Of a stretch of 64,000 nt of DNA, positions 50,413-60,400 are shown one piece after another. The DNA is from Pseudomonadota bacterium (GTDB lineage: Bacteria; Pseudomonadota; Alphaproteobacteria; Rhizobiales; Tepidamorphaceae): NCBI GenBank assembly GCA_023458595.1, contig JAEWYT010000199.1:43949-107948 (forward strand). The letters are read 5' to 3'. The notes beneath the pieces are model-generated. The model ran no database searches and was not told where the DNA came from. It was given only the letters and a program-made list of their open reading frames with translations. The translations under genes were made by a program, and so were the position numbers. The stretch's first letter is position 1; every line of letters starts with the position of its first letter.

Positions 50413-51555
50413 TCAGGCTTCCTCCATCGAGGCGCGGATGGCGGCGACCTCCGCCGTGATGTCGATGCCGGCCGGACACCAGGTGATGCAGCGCCCGCAG
50501 CCGACGCAGCCGCTCTCGCCGAACTGGTCGATCCAGTTGGCGAGCTTGTGCGTCATCCACTGACGGTAGCGCGACCTGACGTCCGGCCTCACCGGCCCGC
50601 CCGTCAGATGCGTGAAGTCCATGGTGAAGCAGGAGTCCCAGCGCTGCCTCCGCTCGGCGCGCAACCCGTCGAGGTCGGTGACGTCCTCCTCGGTATGGCA
50701 GAAGCAGGTCGGGCAGACGAAGGTGCAGTTCGCGCAGGAGAGGCACCGCGTGGCGACGTCGTCCCATTGCCGATGCTCGGGATTGCCCTGCAGCAGCGCC
50801 TTGAGGCCGCGCGTCTCCATCGTCCGCCCCATCGAGGCGGCGGTGCGGCCGACGACGGCCTCGGCGGAGGCGACGTCCTCGTGCCCCGCCGGTGTCAGCG
50901 GCAGCATGGCGGCGATCTCCACGCCGCGCGCGCTGCCGGTCTCGACCAGGAAGACATGCCGGCCGCCCTCGACGAGTTCGGTCAGCACGAGATCGTGGCC
51001 GCTCTCGACCTTCGGCCCGGTCCCCATCGACACGCAGAAGCATGTCTCGCCCGCCCTGCCGCAGTTGACGGCGACGAACAGCGCGTTTTCCCGGCGGGCG
51101 GCGTAGTCCGTCTCGGTCAGGCCGTCGCGCAGGAAGACCTTGTCCTGCACCGCGATCGCGTGGAGCTCGCAGGCGCGCATGCCGAGGAACGCGTAGCGCG
51201 GCGCCTCCTCGCGGGTCTCCCGGACGGCGAAGCCGTCGCCCTCGCGCTCCGCCCGCCAGAGCGTCCGCTGCGGGCGGAACAGGAACCGCTTCCACGACTG
51301 GACGCCGGAGACGTAGCCGAACAGCGTCGGCTGGCCGTTCTTTTTCGCGCGGTAGTGGCCGGCCTCCTGCTCGTCGGTCCAGCCGACCGGGAGCTCGGCG
51401 ACATTCGCGATCTCGTCGTAGATCACGGAGTTCGCGGCGATCCGCGGGCCTATGACCGTGTAGCCCGCCTCCTGCAGCACCTCCAGAAGCCGGGGGAAGT
51501 CGTGGCGCGACAGAATCGCCTTCTCGCCGGTCTTCCTGGTGGGGCCTTCGGCCAT
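50413..51555 (-). CDS. hydB: Hydrogenase beta subunit, iron-sulfur protein (4Fe-4S)
   Basis: A 380-residue protein of the anaerobic sulfite reductase A/sulfhydrogenase beta family. Two ferredoxin-type clusters are near the C-terminus: CLSCANCTFVCPTCFC and CVGCGRCITWCPAGID. The middle part carries FLGMRACELHAIAVQDKVFLRD and VNCGRAGETCFCVSMGTGP. It mediates electron transfer between the small subunit and the gamma subunit. The ATG at 51555 is preferred to one 33 bp upstream because AAGGA precedes it at suitable spacing. First gene of the hydrogenase operon. Confidence 0.88.
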   Translation of the reverse strand: MAEGPTRKTGEKAILSRHDFPRLLEVLQEAGYTVIGPRIAANSVIYDEIANVAELPVGWTDEQEAGHYRAKKNGQPTLFGYVSGVQSWKRFLFRPQRTLWRAEREGDGFAVRETREEAPRYAFLGMRACELHAIAVQDKVFLRDGLTETDYAARRENALFVAVNCGRAGETCFCVSMGTGPKVESGHDLVLTELVEGGRHVFLVETGSARGVEIAAMLPLTPAGHEDVASAEAVVGRTAASMGRTMETRGLKALLQGNPEHRQWDDVATRCLSCANCTFVCPTCFCHTEEDVTDLDGLRAERRQRWDSCFTMDFTHLTGGPVRPDVRSRYRQWMTHKLANWIDQFGESGCVGCGRCITWCPAGIDITAEVAAIRASMEEA

Positions 51556-51611
51556 TCCCGATCCTTCGGACTCCGTCGCAAACGGCATTGCGGCCGCTCG
51601 GCGTTCACCGG

Positions 51612-51642
51612 ACTATAGCGTTTGGGCGCGATTCGACGCCAA
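51612..51642 (-). promoter_or_regulatory. Putative promoter of the hydrogenase operon
   Basis: On the minus strand TTGGCG (51642-51637) and TATAGT (51617-51612) lie 19 bp apart, 57 bp before the hydB start. The -10 box is good; the spacing is long. The 161-bp gap to the cyclase gene has no FNR-type site that I could see. Confidence 0.35.
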
Positions 51643-51716
51643 CCCAGCCTGGAACGGGTATCGGAGAATAATGACGGTCTTTTGGCTGCCCCGGACGGCG
51701 GGCTTCCGGGCTCCGC

Positions 51717-52493
51717 CTATTCCTCCAGGATGGCGACCGCGCGGGTGAACCCGGCCGACGCCGCCTTGATCTTCACGGGGAAGGCGCAGACCGTGAACCC
51801 GGTTCCCGGCAGCGCCTCGAGATTGGCGAGCTTCTCGATGTGGCTGTAGCCGATCTCCATCGAGGCGCGGTGGCCCTCCCAGATGATCGAGGGATCGTGC
51901 GTTTCCGCCCAGCGCTTCGCCGTCAGCGAGAAAGGCGCGTCCCAGGACCACGCGTCGGTGCCGGTGAGCCGGACCCCGCGCTCGAGCAGGTAGAGCGTCG
52001 CCTCGCGACCCATGCCGCAGCCGCGATGGATATAGTCGTCGTGGCCGTAGCGCGCCGCGGCCGAGGTGTTGACCAGCACGATGTCGAGCGGCTGGAGATC
52101 GTGGCCGACGCGGGCGAGCTCGGCCTCGACGTCCGCCGCCGAGACCACGTGGCCGTCCGGCAGATGGCGAAAGTCGAGCTTCACGCCGGGGTTCATGCAC
52201 CATTCGAGCGGCACCTCGTCGATCGTCAGCGCGCGCTGTCCGCCGCTCATCGTCGAATGATGGTGATAGGGGGCGTCCATATGGGTGCCGTTGTGGGTGG
52301 AAACCCGCAGCTGCTCGACCGCCCAGCCCTCGCCGCCCGGCAGATCGTCCTTCGTCAGGCCGGGAAAGAACATCGTCACCTGTTCGGCGGTCTGCCGGTG
52401 ATCGAAATAGGCGATCTCCGGCAGCATCATCGGCGGATCCGAGGCGATGCCCGCCTGCAGGGTGGACGAGATGTCGATGAACTTTCGCGCCAT
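51717..52493 (-). CDS. Cyclase-family metal-dependent hydrolase (kynurenine formamidase-like)
   Basis: A 258-residue protein with the family metal-binding motif THNGTHMDAPYHH (H67, H71, D73) and the second conserved region DAWSWDAPF. The fold is shared with kynurenine formamidase KynB and isatin hydrolase, all hydrolysing amide-type bonds with zinc or manganese. Substrate unknown. It lies between the hydrogenase and nitrate reductase operons on the same strand, with 161 and 210 bp of spacing, so it may be its own unit. Confidence 0.85.
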   Translation of the reverse strand: MARKFIDISSTLQAGIASDPPMMLPEIAYFDHRQTAEQVTMFFPGLTKDDLPGGEGWAVEQLRVSTHNGTHMDAPYHHHSTMSGGQRALTIDEVPLEWCMNPGVKLDFRHLPDGHVVSAADVEAELARVGHDLQPLDIVLVNTSAAARYGHDDYIHRGCGMGREATLYLLERGVRLTGTDAWSWDAPFSLTAKRWAETHDPSIIWEGHRASMEIGYSHIEKLANLEALPGTGFTVCAFPVKIKAASAGFTRAVAILEE

Positions 52494-52703
52494 GGGGCTT
52501 TCCTTTCCGCTTCTGCCGGGCGCCGACCCGCGCCGGGCGAAGCGGCGCGTTGCGGGCCGCGCGACGGGCCGCGATGAAATCTAGCGCAAAGGCACGGCTC
52601 AGTCTTCGGCGAAGGGGATGCGCGAGGCGAGCAGGACCGCCGCTTGGAGCAATCGGGAATGCATTCTGGCGCCGTCCGGCCCGATGGCCGATGGGAGTCC
52701 TCA

Positions 52704-53267
52704 CTATCCGCGGTGATCGCGCGCGCTGTTGCCCGCCTTGCGTCTCGCCATCATCCGCTCGGCGAGATCGGCCCTGTCCTGCGCCGACAGCCTAACCTTG
52801 GCGAGCGGAATGACGATGGCGTTCTCGACCGCCAGATGCCTCCGCTCGCAGGCCGCGAAGGCGCGCAGCGTGCGGCGCAGCACGGCCGACATCGGCAGGT
52901 CGGGATCGGCGATCCGCCGCCGCAGCCCGGTGGCGATCCTGGCGGCGAGCTTCTCGTCCTCGGCGTGCTCGCCGGAGAGTTCCTCGAGCACGGGCCCGAT
53001 CTCGTCCTCCTGCTTCGCCCGGCGCTTCAGCAGCGGGAAGAGGTCCTCCTCCTCGTCGGCGATATGTGCCGCGAGCTCGGTCTCGATATGCTCCGCGACG
53101 GCGGCCGCGAGATCGGCATCGAAGGTTTCGGCGTCCGCCAGAATCTCGCACAGGTGGCAGAGCACCCGGTGGCGATGATGGTCGGCGACGATGAAGTCCA
53201 GCGGCTCGGACAGGAGGCGTTCCGGCAGCGGCTCCAGCGTTTGCGCCCGACCGCGGGTCGCGGTCAC
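52704..53267 (-). CDS. Hemerythrin-like (HHE-domain) protein
   Basis: A 187-residue four-helix protein with His/Glu residues at hemerythrin spacing: FIVADHHRHRVLCHLCEIL, HIETELAAHIADEEEDLFPLLKRR, LSGEHAEDE and CERRHLAVENAIVIPLA. Proteins of this type bind a diiron centre and sense or scavenge oxygen or nitric oxide, and some repair iron-sulfur clusters. Being last in the nar operon, it most likely protects against nitric oxide arising in nitrate respiration. Overlaps the previous gene by 4 bp. Confidence 0.82.
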   Translation of the reverse strand: MTATRGRAQTLEPLPERLLSEPLDFIVADHHRHRVLCHLCEILADAETFDADLAAAVAEHIETELAAHIADEEEDLFPLLKRRAKQEDEIGPVLEELSGEHAEDEKLAARIATGLRRRIADPDLPMSAVLRRTLRAFAACERRHLAVENAIVIPLAKVRLSAQDRADLAERMMARRKAGNSARDHRG

Positions 53268-53554
53268 GCGGCGGCCTCCCGCGCGTCGGAGACCGCCCGC
53301 TTCAGGATCGCCGACAGGGCGTCGAGGCCCGGTGCGTCGCTCCGCCCGATGACGCCGACGAGATGCAGCCAGGCATCGTCGTCGGCGCGCTCCGCGAAGC
53401 GGCGGACGGCCAGCGAGGCGAAGTCGCCGATGCTCATCTGCAACAGACCCGCCGCCGCCCGCACGTCCGCCAGCAGGGCGAGATCGCCCATCTCGATGAG
53501 AGTGGCCTCCGCCGCACCCGGATCGTCGAGACGCGAAATGATGTCGCCGAGCAT
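53264..53554 (-). CDS. Small hypothetical protein in the nar operon
   Basis: A 96-residue acidic, alpha-helical protein with no cysteines, signal peptide or membrane segment: MLGDIISRLDDPGAAEATLIEMGDLALLADV and DFASLAVRRFAERADDDAWLHLVGVIGRSDAPG. I do not recognise the family with certainty; small proteins like this accompany nar genes in some proteobacteria. It sits between the PpiC-type isomerase and the hemerythrin-like gene and overlaps the latter by 4 bp. Confidence 0.65.
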   Translation of the reverse strand: MLGDIISRLDDPGAAEATLIEMGDLALLADVRAAAGLLQMSIGDFASLAVRRFAERADDDAWLHLVGVIGRSDAPGLDALSAILKRAVSDAREAAA

Positions 53555-53573
53555 GGGTTCCTCCCCTCGTTGT

Positions 53574-54413
53574 CTATTGCACGAGCCCGCCTTCCGCCTT
53601 CTTCAGGTCCACACCCTCGATCTCGGCACGGCCGGCGAGGATCGCGATGTACTGGTGCACCGCGCGATGGAAGACGGCGTCGGCGAGATAGTCCGCGATC
53701 TCCGCCTTCACCGCCTCGAAAGGCAGGGCGCGGCCCTCGATCTTTCGGTCGAGCCGGACGACATGGACGCCGTAGGGCGTGTGCACGGGCTGCGCCGAAA
53801 GGGTCCAGGGCTCCATTCTCGCGAGCGCGCTCTCGAATTCCGGCGTCGTCTGGCCGGTCGATATCTGCCCGAGGTTGCCGCCCGTCGCGGCCGACGGGCA
53901 GGCCGACAGGTCCGCCGCCATCGCCTCGAAGCGTGCCGGCTCCGAAAGAAGGACGTCGATCGCCTCGCGGGCCGCCCGGTCGGCGGCCGCGTAGGCATCG
54001 CGGTCCTCGCGCGGCGCCGGAAACAGGATGTGCGAGGCCTCATAGATGTCGGGGCTGCGGAACCGGCCCGTGTTCACGTCGTAGAAGCGCCGGCACTCCT
54101 CCTCGTTCGGACTCGGCACGTCGACGTCCGTCTCGATCAGCCTGCGGATCAGCGCCTCGTCCGTTTCCTCCCTGCGGCCGTCGTCGTCCGTTTCCGCCTC
54201 CGCCGAAATGCCCAGCCGCCTAGCCTCCTGCAGGAGCAACTCGCGCACGGCGAGCGCGCGGGCCGCCTGCTCGCGTGCCGCCCCCGGCGTGTCGGCTGGA
54301 TGGTTCTGGATCTCCCGGGCGATCGCCGCCCGGGAAATCTCGACACCGTTGACCCGCACGACCGGCGTCGGCTGCTCGGCGGATTCCCGGTCGGCGACGT
54401 CGAACAGCTTCAT
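53574..54413 (-). CDS. Parvulin-type peptidyl-prolyl cis-trans isomerase (nar-associated)
   Basis: A 279-residue protein. Residues about 120-225 are the parvulin domain (ASHILFPAPREDRDAYAAAD, GGNLGQISTGQTTPEFESAL, VHTPYGVHVVRLDRK), preceded by a helical chaperone-like segment. There is no signal peptide, so it works in the cytosol. Such isomerases are commonly encoded after narI and are thought to help fold the cytoplasmic nitrate reductase subunits. It overlaps no gene but follows narI by 4 bp. Confidence 0.88.
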   Translation of the reverse strand: MKLFDVADRESAEQPTPVVRVNGVEISRAAIAREIQNHPADTPGAAREQAARALAVRELLLQEARRLGISAEAETDDDGRREETDEALIRRLIETDVDVPSPNEEECRRFYDVNTGRFRSPDIYEASHILFPAPREDRDAYAAADRAAREAIDVLLSEPARFEAMAADLSACPSAATGGNLGQISTGQTTPEFESALARMEPWTLSAQPVHTPYGVHVVRLDRKIEGRALPFEAVKAEIADYLADAVFHRAVHQYIAILAGRAEIEGVDLKKAEGGLVQ

Positions 54414-54417
54414 TCCG

Positions 54418-55155
54418 CTACTCCGCCGGAACGGCCGGACGCGACCGGCGTCCGTTCTCTTGGCCGTTGGCCCGCGTCGTCCGCACGATCTGGTAGCCCT
54501 GCCGGCCGAGATACCAGACCGGGGCGCTCCAGATGTGGACGAGGCGGGTGAAGGGGAAGAGCAGGAAGATCGTCATGCCGAGGAACAGGTGCGCCCGGAA
54601 GATCGGCGCGACGTCCGCGACATAGTGGGCCGCCGAGGGCTGCAAGGTCAGGATCCCCTGGGCCCAGTTCATGAACTTCACCATCTCGTGGCCGTCGAGA
54701 TGCTGCAGCGACACGGTGATCGTCAGCAGGCCGAGGATCAGCTGGACGTAGAGGATGAGCAGGATGGCGATGTCGCCGAAGCTCGACGTCCTGCGGATGC
54801 GCGGATCGAACAGCCTGCGGTGCACCAGCATGGTCAGGCCGATGAAGCACGCGATTCCGGCGACGCCGCCGACCACGATCGCCAGGATCTGCTTGGCGCC
54901 GTGGCTGATGCCGATCGTGTCGAACACCCAGATCGGCGTCAGCAGGCCGACGAAATGGCCGAAGAAGATGATCAGGATGCCGACGTGGAAGAGGTTCGAG
55001 CCCCACATCAGCTGGCGCCGGCGCAGGAGCTGGCTCGAGCCGGAGCGCCAGGAGTACTGCTCCCGGTCGAAGCGGACGAGGCTGCCGAGCAGGAACACGG
55101 TGAGGCAGAGATAGGGATACCAGCCGAAGACGGCGGAGTTGATGTAGTCGGACAT
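54418..55155 (-). CDS. narI: Respiratory nitrate reductase gamma subunit (cytochrome b, NarI)
   Basis: A 245-residue inner-membrane protein with five hydrophobic segments. Histidines for the two b-type haems are in LFHVGILIIFFGHFVGLL and, near the C-terminal helix, IFRAHLFLGMTIFLLFPFTRLVHIW. It oxidises quinol and sends electrons to NarH. The length is slightly above that of E. coli NarI (about 225) because of a polar C-terminal tail. Confidence 0.94.
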   Translation of the reverse strand: MSDYINSAVFGWYPYLCLTVFLLGSLVRFDREQYSWRSGSSQLLRRRQLMWGSNLFHVGILIIFFGHFVGLLTPIWVFDTIGISHGAKQILAIVVGGVAGIACFIGLTMLVHRRLFDPRIRRTSSFGDIAILLILYVQLILGLLTITVSLQHLDGHEMVKFMNWAQGILTLQPSAAHYVADVAPIFRAHLFLGMTIFLLFPFTRLVHIWSAPVWYLGRQGYQIVRTTRANGQENGRRSRPAVPAE

Positions 55156-55170
55156 CGTTCGCGTTCCTTC

Positions 55171-55947
55171 TCAGTTCGTGCTCTGGCCGGAGACGCTGCG
55201 GGCCGCCGCCCGCAGGCGGGTCGCCAGCCGCGGCGTGCCGCACGAGCCGGACATCGGATCGCCGGGGCCGAAGGTCACGGCCGCCTCCTCCCATTCCGCG
55301 TCGAGCGCCTCGAGATCCTCCGGCTCGCCCTCCTCGGACCACGCGACGTCGCCGTCGTCGGCCCAGCCGTCATCCGCTTCCCCGGCCGCTTCCCCGGCGG
55401 TCCGGCGAACGAAGTCAGCCGCCGCCGACTTTCCCCGCGACAGCGCCCTCAGGGCACGGAACACGGCGGCATAGATCGTCTTGCGCTTTCTCAGCCGCTC
55501 GTCGAGCGCGGCCAGCACATGCGCCGCCTCGTCGAGCAGGTCGCGCGCCTCGTCCGCCGGCAGCAGCGACAGGAACTCGAGGAACATCGGCAGATAGTCC
55601 GGCAGCTCGTTCGCCGCGACCCGGAAGCCGTGCCGCTCGTAGAGCGCGGCGAGGTCGAGCATTGCCTGGCCGCGGTCGCGGCTCTCCCCGTGCACGTGCT
55701 CGAAGAGATGCAGCGACAGCGAGCGGGACCGGTCGAACAGCAGCGTGTAGCGCTCCTGCAGATCGTAGAGGTCGCTCGTGCCGATCTCCTCGATCAGCGT
55801 ATCGAGCGCGGCGCGGTCGCGGGCGGGAACGAGGCCCTCCTCCGCGATCGCCCGACGGATCTCTCCCGCCGCCCGCTGCAGTTCCGGCGTCGGATAGGTG
55901 AGCAGCGCCGACAGCGCCTTGTAGGTCCTGGTTCTGGATTGGGCCAT
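55171..55947 (-). CDS. narJ: Nitrate reductase molybdenum cofactor assembly chaperone NarJ
   Basis: A 258-residue dedicated chaperone: TYKALSALLTYPTPELQRAAGEIR, YTLLFDRSRSLSLHLFEHVHGESRDRGQAMLDL and DYLPMFLEFLSLLP are the signature blocks of NarJ. The C-terminal 80 residues are acidic and low in complexity (DDGWADDGDVAWSEEGEPED). It binds NarG until the Mo-bis-MGD cofactor is inserted. ATG overlaps the narH stop by 1 bp; a GTG 3 bp earlier is an alternative start. Confidence 0.93.
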   Translation of the reverse strand: MAQSRTRTYKALSALLTYPTPELQRAAGEIRRAIAEEGLVPARDRAALDTLIEEIGTSDLYDLQERYTLLFDRSRSLSLHLFEHVHGESRDRGQAMLDLAALYERHGFRVAANELPDYLPMFLEFLSLLPADEARDLLDEAAHVLAALDERLRKRKTIYAAVFRALRALSRGKSAAADFVRRTAGEAAGEADDGWADDGDVAWSEEGEPEDLEALDAEWEEAAVTFGPGDPMSGSCGTPRLATRLRAAARSVSGQSTN

Positions 55948-57473
55948 CACGCCATCTCCACCGGGTTGCGCGCCTTGCCCTTCTTGCGCGCGCCGAACAG
56001 CCCCACCTCGCTGACGCCGTCCGAGCAGCCGTTGCCGAACGAGAAGCCGCACGAGCCGCGCAGGTCGTAGGTGTCCTCGCCGACCTCGCGGTGCGTCGTC
56101 GGGATGACGAAGCGGTCCTCGTAGTTGGCGATCGCCATGAGGTGGTACATCTCCTCGATGTCGAGGCCGGTGAGCCCGACCCGCTTGGCGATCTCCTCGT
56201 CGATGACACCGTCGACCGTCTTCGCCCGCATGTAGGCGCGCATGGCCAGCATCCGCTCGAGACCCTTGGCGATCGGTTCCTCGTCGCCGGCGGTCAGCAG
56301 GTTGGCGAGATACTTCAGCGGGATGCGGAGGCTCCGCACGTCCGGCATGTCGCGGTCGACGCCCATCTTGCCGGCTTCCGCCGCCGACTGGATCGGCGAG
56401 AGCGGCGGCACGTACCAGACCATCGGCATGGTGCGGTACTCCGGATGCAGCGGGAAGGCAACCTTCCAGTCCATCGCCATCTTCCAGATCGGCGAGCGCC
56501 GGGCGCCCTCTATCCAGGCATCCGGCACGCCGTCGCGACGCGCCTGCTCGATCACGGCGGGATCGTTCGGATCGAGGAACAGCTTGAGCTGCTCCTCGTA
56601 GAGCCTCTTGTCGTCCCTGATGGACGCCGCCTTCTCGATGCCGTCGGCGTCGTAGAGGATGACGCCGAGATAGCGGATGCGGCCGACGCAGGTCTCCGAG
56701 CACACCGTCGGCTGGCCGGACTCGATGCGCGGGAAGCAGAAGATGCACTTCTCCGACTTACCCGAGGACCAGTTGTAGTAGATCTTCTTGTAGGGGCACG
56801 CGGAGACGCACATGCGCCAGCCGCGGCACTTGTCCTGGTCGATCAGGACGATGCCGTCGTTCTCGCGCTTGTAGATCGCCCCCGACGGGCAGGCGGCGAC
56901 GCAGGCCGGATTGAGGCAGTGCTCGCACAGCCTCGGCAGGTACATCATGAAGGTGTTCTCGAACTGCCCGTAGATGTCCTTCTGGACGCCCTCGAAGTTC
57001 ACGTCCTTCGAGCGCTTCGAGAACTCGCCGCCGAGGATCTCCTCCCAGTTCGGGCCCCACTCGATCTTCTCGATCCGCTCGCCGGTGATCTGCGAGCGCG
57101 GCCGCGCGGTCGGGAACGCCTCGAGCTCCTTGGCGGTCTGGAGGTGCTCGTAATCGAAGGTGAACGGCTCGTAGTAGTCGTCGATCTCCGGCAGGTCCGG
57201 GTTGGCGAAGATCTTCGCCAGGATCCGCCACTTCGAGCCCATCTTCGGCTGGATCTTGCCGCCGGGCGTCCTCACCCAGCCGCCGTTCCACTTCTTCTGG
57301 TTCTCCCACTCCTTGGGATAGCCGATGCCGGGCTTCGTCTCGACGTTGTTGAACCAGGCGTATTCCATGCCTTCGCGGTTCGTCCAGACGTTCTTGCAGG
57401 TGACGGAGCAGGTGTGACACCCGATGCACTTGTCGAGGTTCAGCACCATAGCGATCTGGGCACGTATCTTCAT
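55947..57473 (-). CDS. narH: Respiratory nitrate reductase beta subunit (NarH)
   Basis: A 508-residue iron-sulfur protein carrying four clusters. The cysteine groups are CIGCHTCSVTC (near residue 16), CEHCLNPACVAACP (near 183), CRGWRMCVSACPYKK (near 216; the Trp replaces the fourth ligand and marks the 3Fe-4S site) and CIFC with CSETCVG. Electrons pass from NarI haems to the NarG active site. It overlaps narG by 4 bp (ATGA). Length matches the family. Confidence 0.95.
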   Translation of the reverse strand: MKIRAQIAMVLNLDKCIGCHTCSVTCKNVWTNREGMEYAWFNNVETKPGIGYPKEWENQKKWNGGWVRTPGGKIQPKMGSKWRILAKIFANPDLPEIDDYYEPFTFDYEHLQTAKELEAFPTARPRSQITGERIEKIEWGPNWEEILGGEFSKRSKDVNFEGVQKDIYGQFENTFMMYLPRLCEHCLNPACVAACPSGAIYKRENDGIVLIDQDKCRGWRMCVSACPYKKIYYNWSSGKSEKCIFCFPRIESGQPTVCSETCVGRIRYLGVILYDADGIEKAASIRDDKRLYEEQLKLFLDPNDPAVIEQARRDGVPDAWIEGARRSPIWKMAMDWKVAFPLHPEYRTMPMVWYVPPLSPIQSAAEAGKMGVDRDMPDVRSLRIPLKYLANLLTAGDEEPIAKGLERMLAMRAYMRAKTVDGVIDEEIAKRVGLTGLDIEEMYHLMAIANYEDRFVIPTTHREVGEDTYDLRGSCGFSFGNGCSDGVSEVGLFGARKKGKARNPVEMA

Positions 57474-60400
57474 TCTGCAGCCTCCCGGGGGGCAGAGGTG
57501 TAGGGCCGCTCGAGCCAATCGACGGTCTTCATCTTGCGGACGATCACGAACTCGTCCCGGTTCGAGCCGACGGTTCCGTAGTAGTTGAAGCCGTAGGCCT
57601 GCTGGACGTAGCCGCCGATCATGTGGGTGGGTTTGATCGTCGCCCGCGTGACCGAGTTGTGGATGCCGCCGCGGTTGCCGGTGATCTCCGAGCCCGGCGT
57701 GTTCACGATCTTCTCCTGGGCGTGGTACATCAGGATCATGCCCTGATTGACCCGCTGGGAGACGACCGCGCGCGCGGTCAGCGCGCCGTTGAGGTTGTAG
57801 ACCTCGACCCAGTCGTTGTCGGCGATGCCCGCCGCTTGGGCGTCCGTCTCGCTGAGCCAGACGACGGGTCCGCCGCGGTTCAGCGTCAGCATCAGCAGGT
57901 TGTCCGAATAGGTCGAGTGGATGCCCCACTTCTGATGCGGCGTGATGAAGTTCAGCACCACCTCGCCGTTGCCGTTCGGGTGCTTGCCCTTGATCTTCGC
58001 GACGGTCTTAAGGTCGACCGGCGGCTTCCAGGTACAGAAGCCTTCGCCGAAGGCCAGCATCCACTTGTGGTCCTGGTAGAGCTGCTGGCGGCCGGTCAGC
58101 GTGCGCCACGGAATCAGCTCGTGGACGTTGGTGTAGCCGGCGTTGTAGCAGACCTTCTCCGACTCCAGGCCCGACCAGGTCGGCGACGAGATGATCTTGC
58201 GCGGCTGGGCGGCGATGTCGCGGAAGCGGATCTTCTCGTCCTCCTTGGGGATCGCCAGATGCGTGTGATCGCGGCCGGTAGCCCTGGAGAGCGCCTCCCA
58301 GGCCTTCACCGCCACCTCGCCGTTGGTCTCCGGCGCGAGCATCAGGATCACCTCGGTCGCGTCGATGTCGGTGTCGATCCGCGCGAGCCCCTCCGACGCG
58401 CCCTCCTCGGTGACGATACCGTTGAGCGCGCGCAGGTTGTCGACCTCGTGCTCGGTCTTCCAGGCGATGCCCTTGCCGCCGTTGCCGATCTTCTCCATCA
58501 GCGGCCCGAGCGAGGTGAAGCGCTTGTAGACGTTCGGGTAGTCGCGCTCGACGACCGCGATCTGCGCCATCGTCTTGCCGGGGATCGGCTCGACCTCTCC
58601 CTTCTTCCAGTCCTTCACGTCGTAGGCCTGGGCGATCTCGGCGGGCGTGTCGTGCTGGATCGGCACCATGACCACGTCCTTCTCGACGCCGAGCACTTCC
58701 GGCGCGACCTCGGAGAACGCCTTGGCGATCCCCTTGTAGATCTCCCAGTCGCTGCGCGCCTCCCAGGCCGGATCCACCGCCGCGGAGAGCGGGTGGATGA
58801 AGGGATGCATGTCGGAGGTGTTCAGGTCGTTCTTCTCGTACCAGGTGGCCGTCGGCAGGACGACGTCGGAATAGACGCAGGTGGTCGACATGCGGAAGTC
58901 GAGCGTGACCAGCAGGTCGAGCTTTCCTTCAGGCGCCGTGTCGTGCCACTTCACCTCCTTCGAACGCTGCGCGCCCTCCTCGCCGAGGTCCTTGCCGAGC
59001 ACGCCGTGCGAGGTGCCGAGCAGGTGCTTCAGGAAGTACTCGTGCCCCTTTCCCGAGGAGCCGAGCAGGTTCGAGCGCCAGACGAACAGGTTGCGCGGCC
59101 AGTTGGCCGGATCGTCCGGATCCTCGCAGGAGAGCTGGAGCTCGCCGCTCTTCAGCGCCTTGGGTATGAAGTCCTTCGGCTCGAGCCCCGCCTTCTCCGC
59201 CATCGCGGCTATTTCGAGCGGGTTCTGCTTGAGCTGCGGCGTCGACGGCAGCCATCCCATCCGCTCGGCGCGGATGTTGTAGTCGATGAGCGTGCCCGAC
59301 CAGTCGCCGTCCGGCGCCGTCGGCGACAGGATCTCGTCGACGGAGAGCGCCTCGTAGCGCCACTGGTCGCAATGCGCGTACCAGAAGCTCGTCGAGTTCT
59401 GCTGCCGCGGCGGCCGCCCCCAGTCGAGAGCGAAGGCGAGCGGCAGCCAGCCGGTCTGCGGCCTGAGCTTCTCCTGGCCCACGTAGTGGGACCAGCCGCC
59501 GCCCGACTGGCCGACACAGCCGCACATCACCAGGAGATTGATGATCCCCCGGTAGTTCATGTCCATGTGGTACCAGTGGTTGAGGCCCGCCCCGAGGATC
59601 ACCATCGAGCGGCCGTTGGTCTTCTCCGCATTGGTCGCGAACTCGCGCGCGACCGTGATGATCTTGTCGGCGGAGAGCCCCGTGACCCGCGCCGCCCAGG
59701 CCGGGGTGAACGGCTCGTCCTGGTCGTAGGACTTCGCCACGTTCTTGCCGCCGAAGCCGCGGTCGAGGCCGTAGTTGGCGCAGAACAGGTCGAACACGGT
59801 CGCCACCAGCGCCTCGCCGTCGGCGAGCTTCACCTTCTTCGCCGGGACGTTGCGCTCCAGCACCTCGCCGTGGTCGGTCGAAACGAAGTTCTCCGATGCC
59901 CGGCCGCCGAAATAGGGGAAGGCGACGCCGACGATCTCGTCGTGGCCGTCGGCGAGGCTGAGCCTGAGCTTGGTGTCACGGCCCTTGCCGTCCTTCTCCT
60001 CGAGGTTCCACTTGCCCGTTTCGCCCCAGCGGTAGCCGGCCGAGCCCTGCGGTGCGACGACCTCGTCCGTGGCCTCGTCGAAGGCGACGGTCTTCCAGTC
60101 GGGGTTGTTCGTCTCGCCCAGGCCGCTCTTGAACTCGCCGGCGCGCAGCAGCCGGCCGGGAACGTAGGCTCCGCCTTTCTTCTCGAGCCGCACCAGCATC
60201 GGGAAGTCGGAATACCTGCGGACGTAGTCCTCGAAATACGCCGCCTTCCGGTCGAGATGGTACTCGCGCAGGATGACGTGGCCCATGGCGAGCGCCAGCG
60301 CCGCGTCGGTGCCCTGCTTCGGATTGAGCCACAGGTCGGCGAACTTGGTGGCCTCGGCGTAGTCCGGCGAGACGACGACCGACTTCGTGCCCTTGTAGCG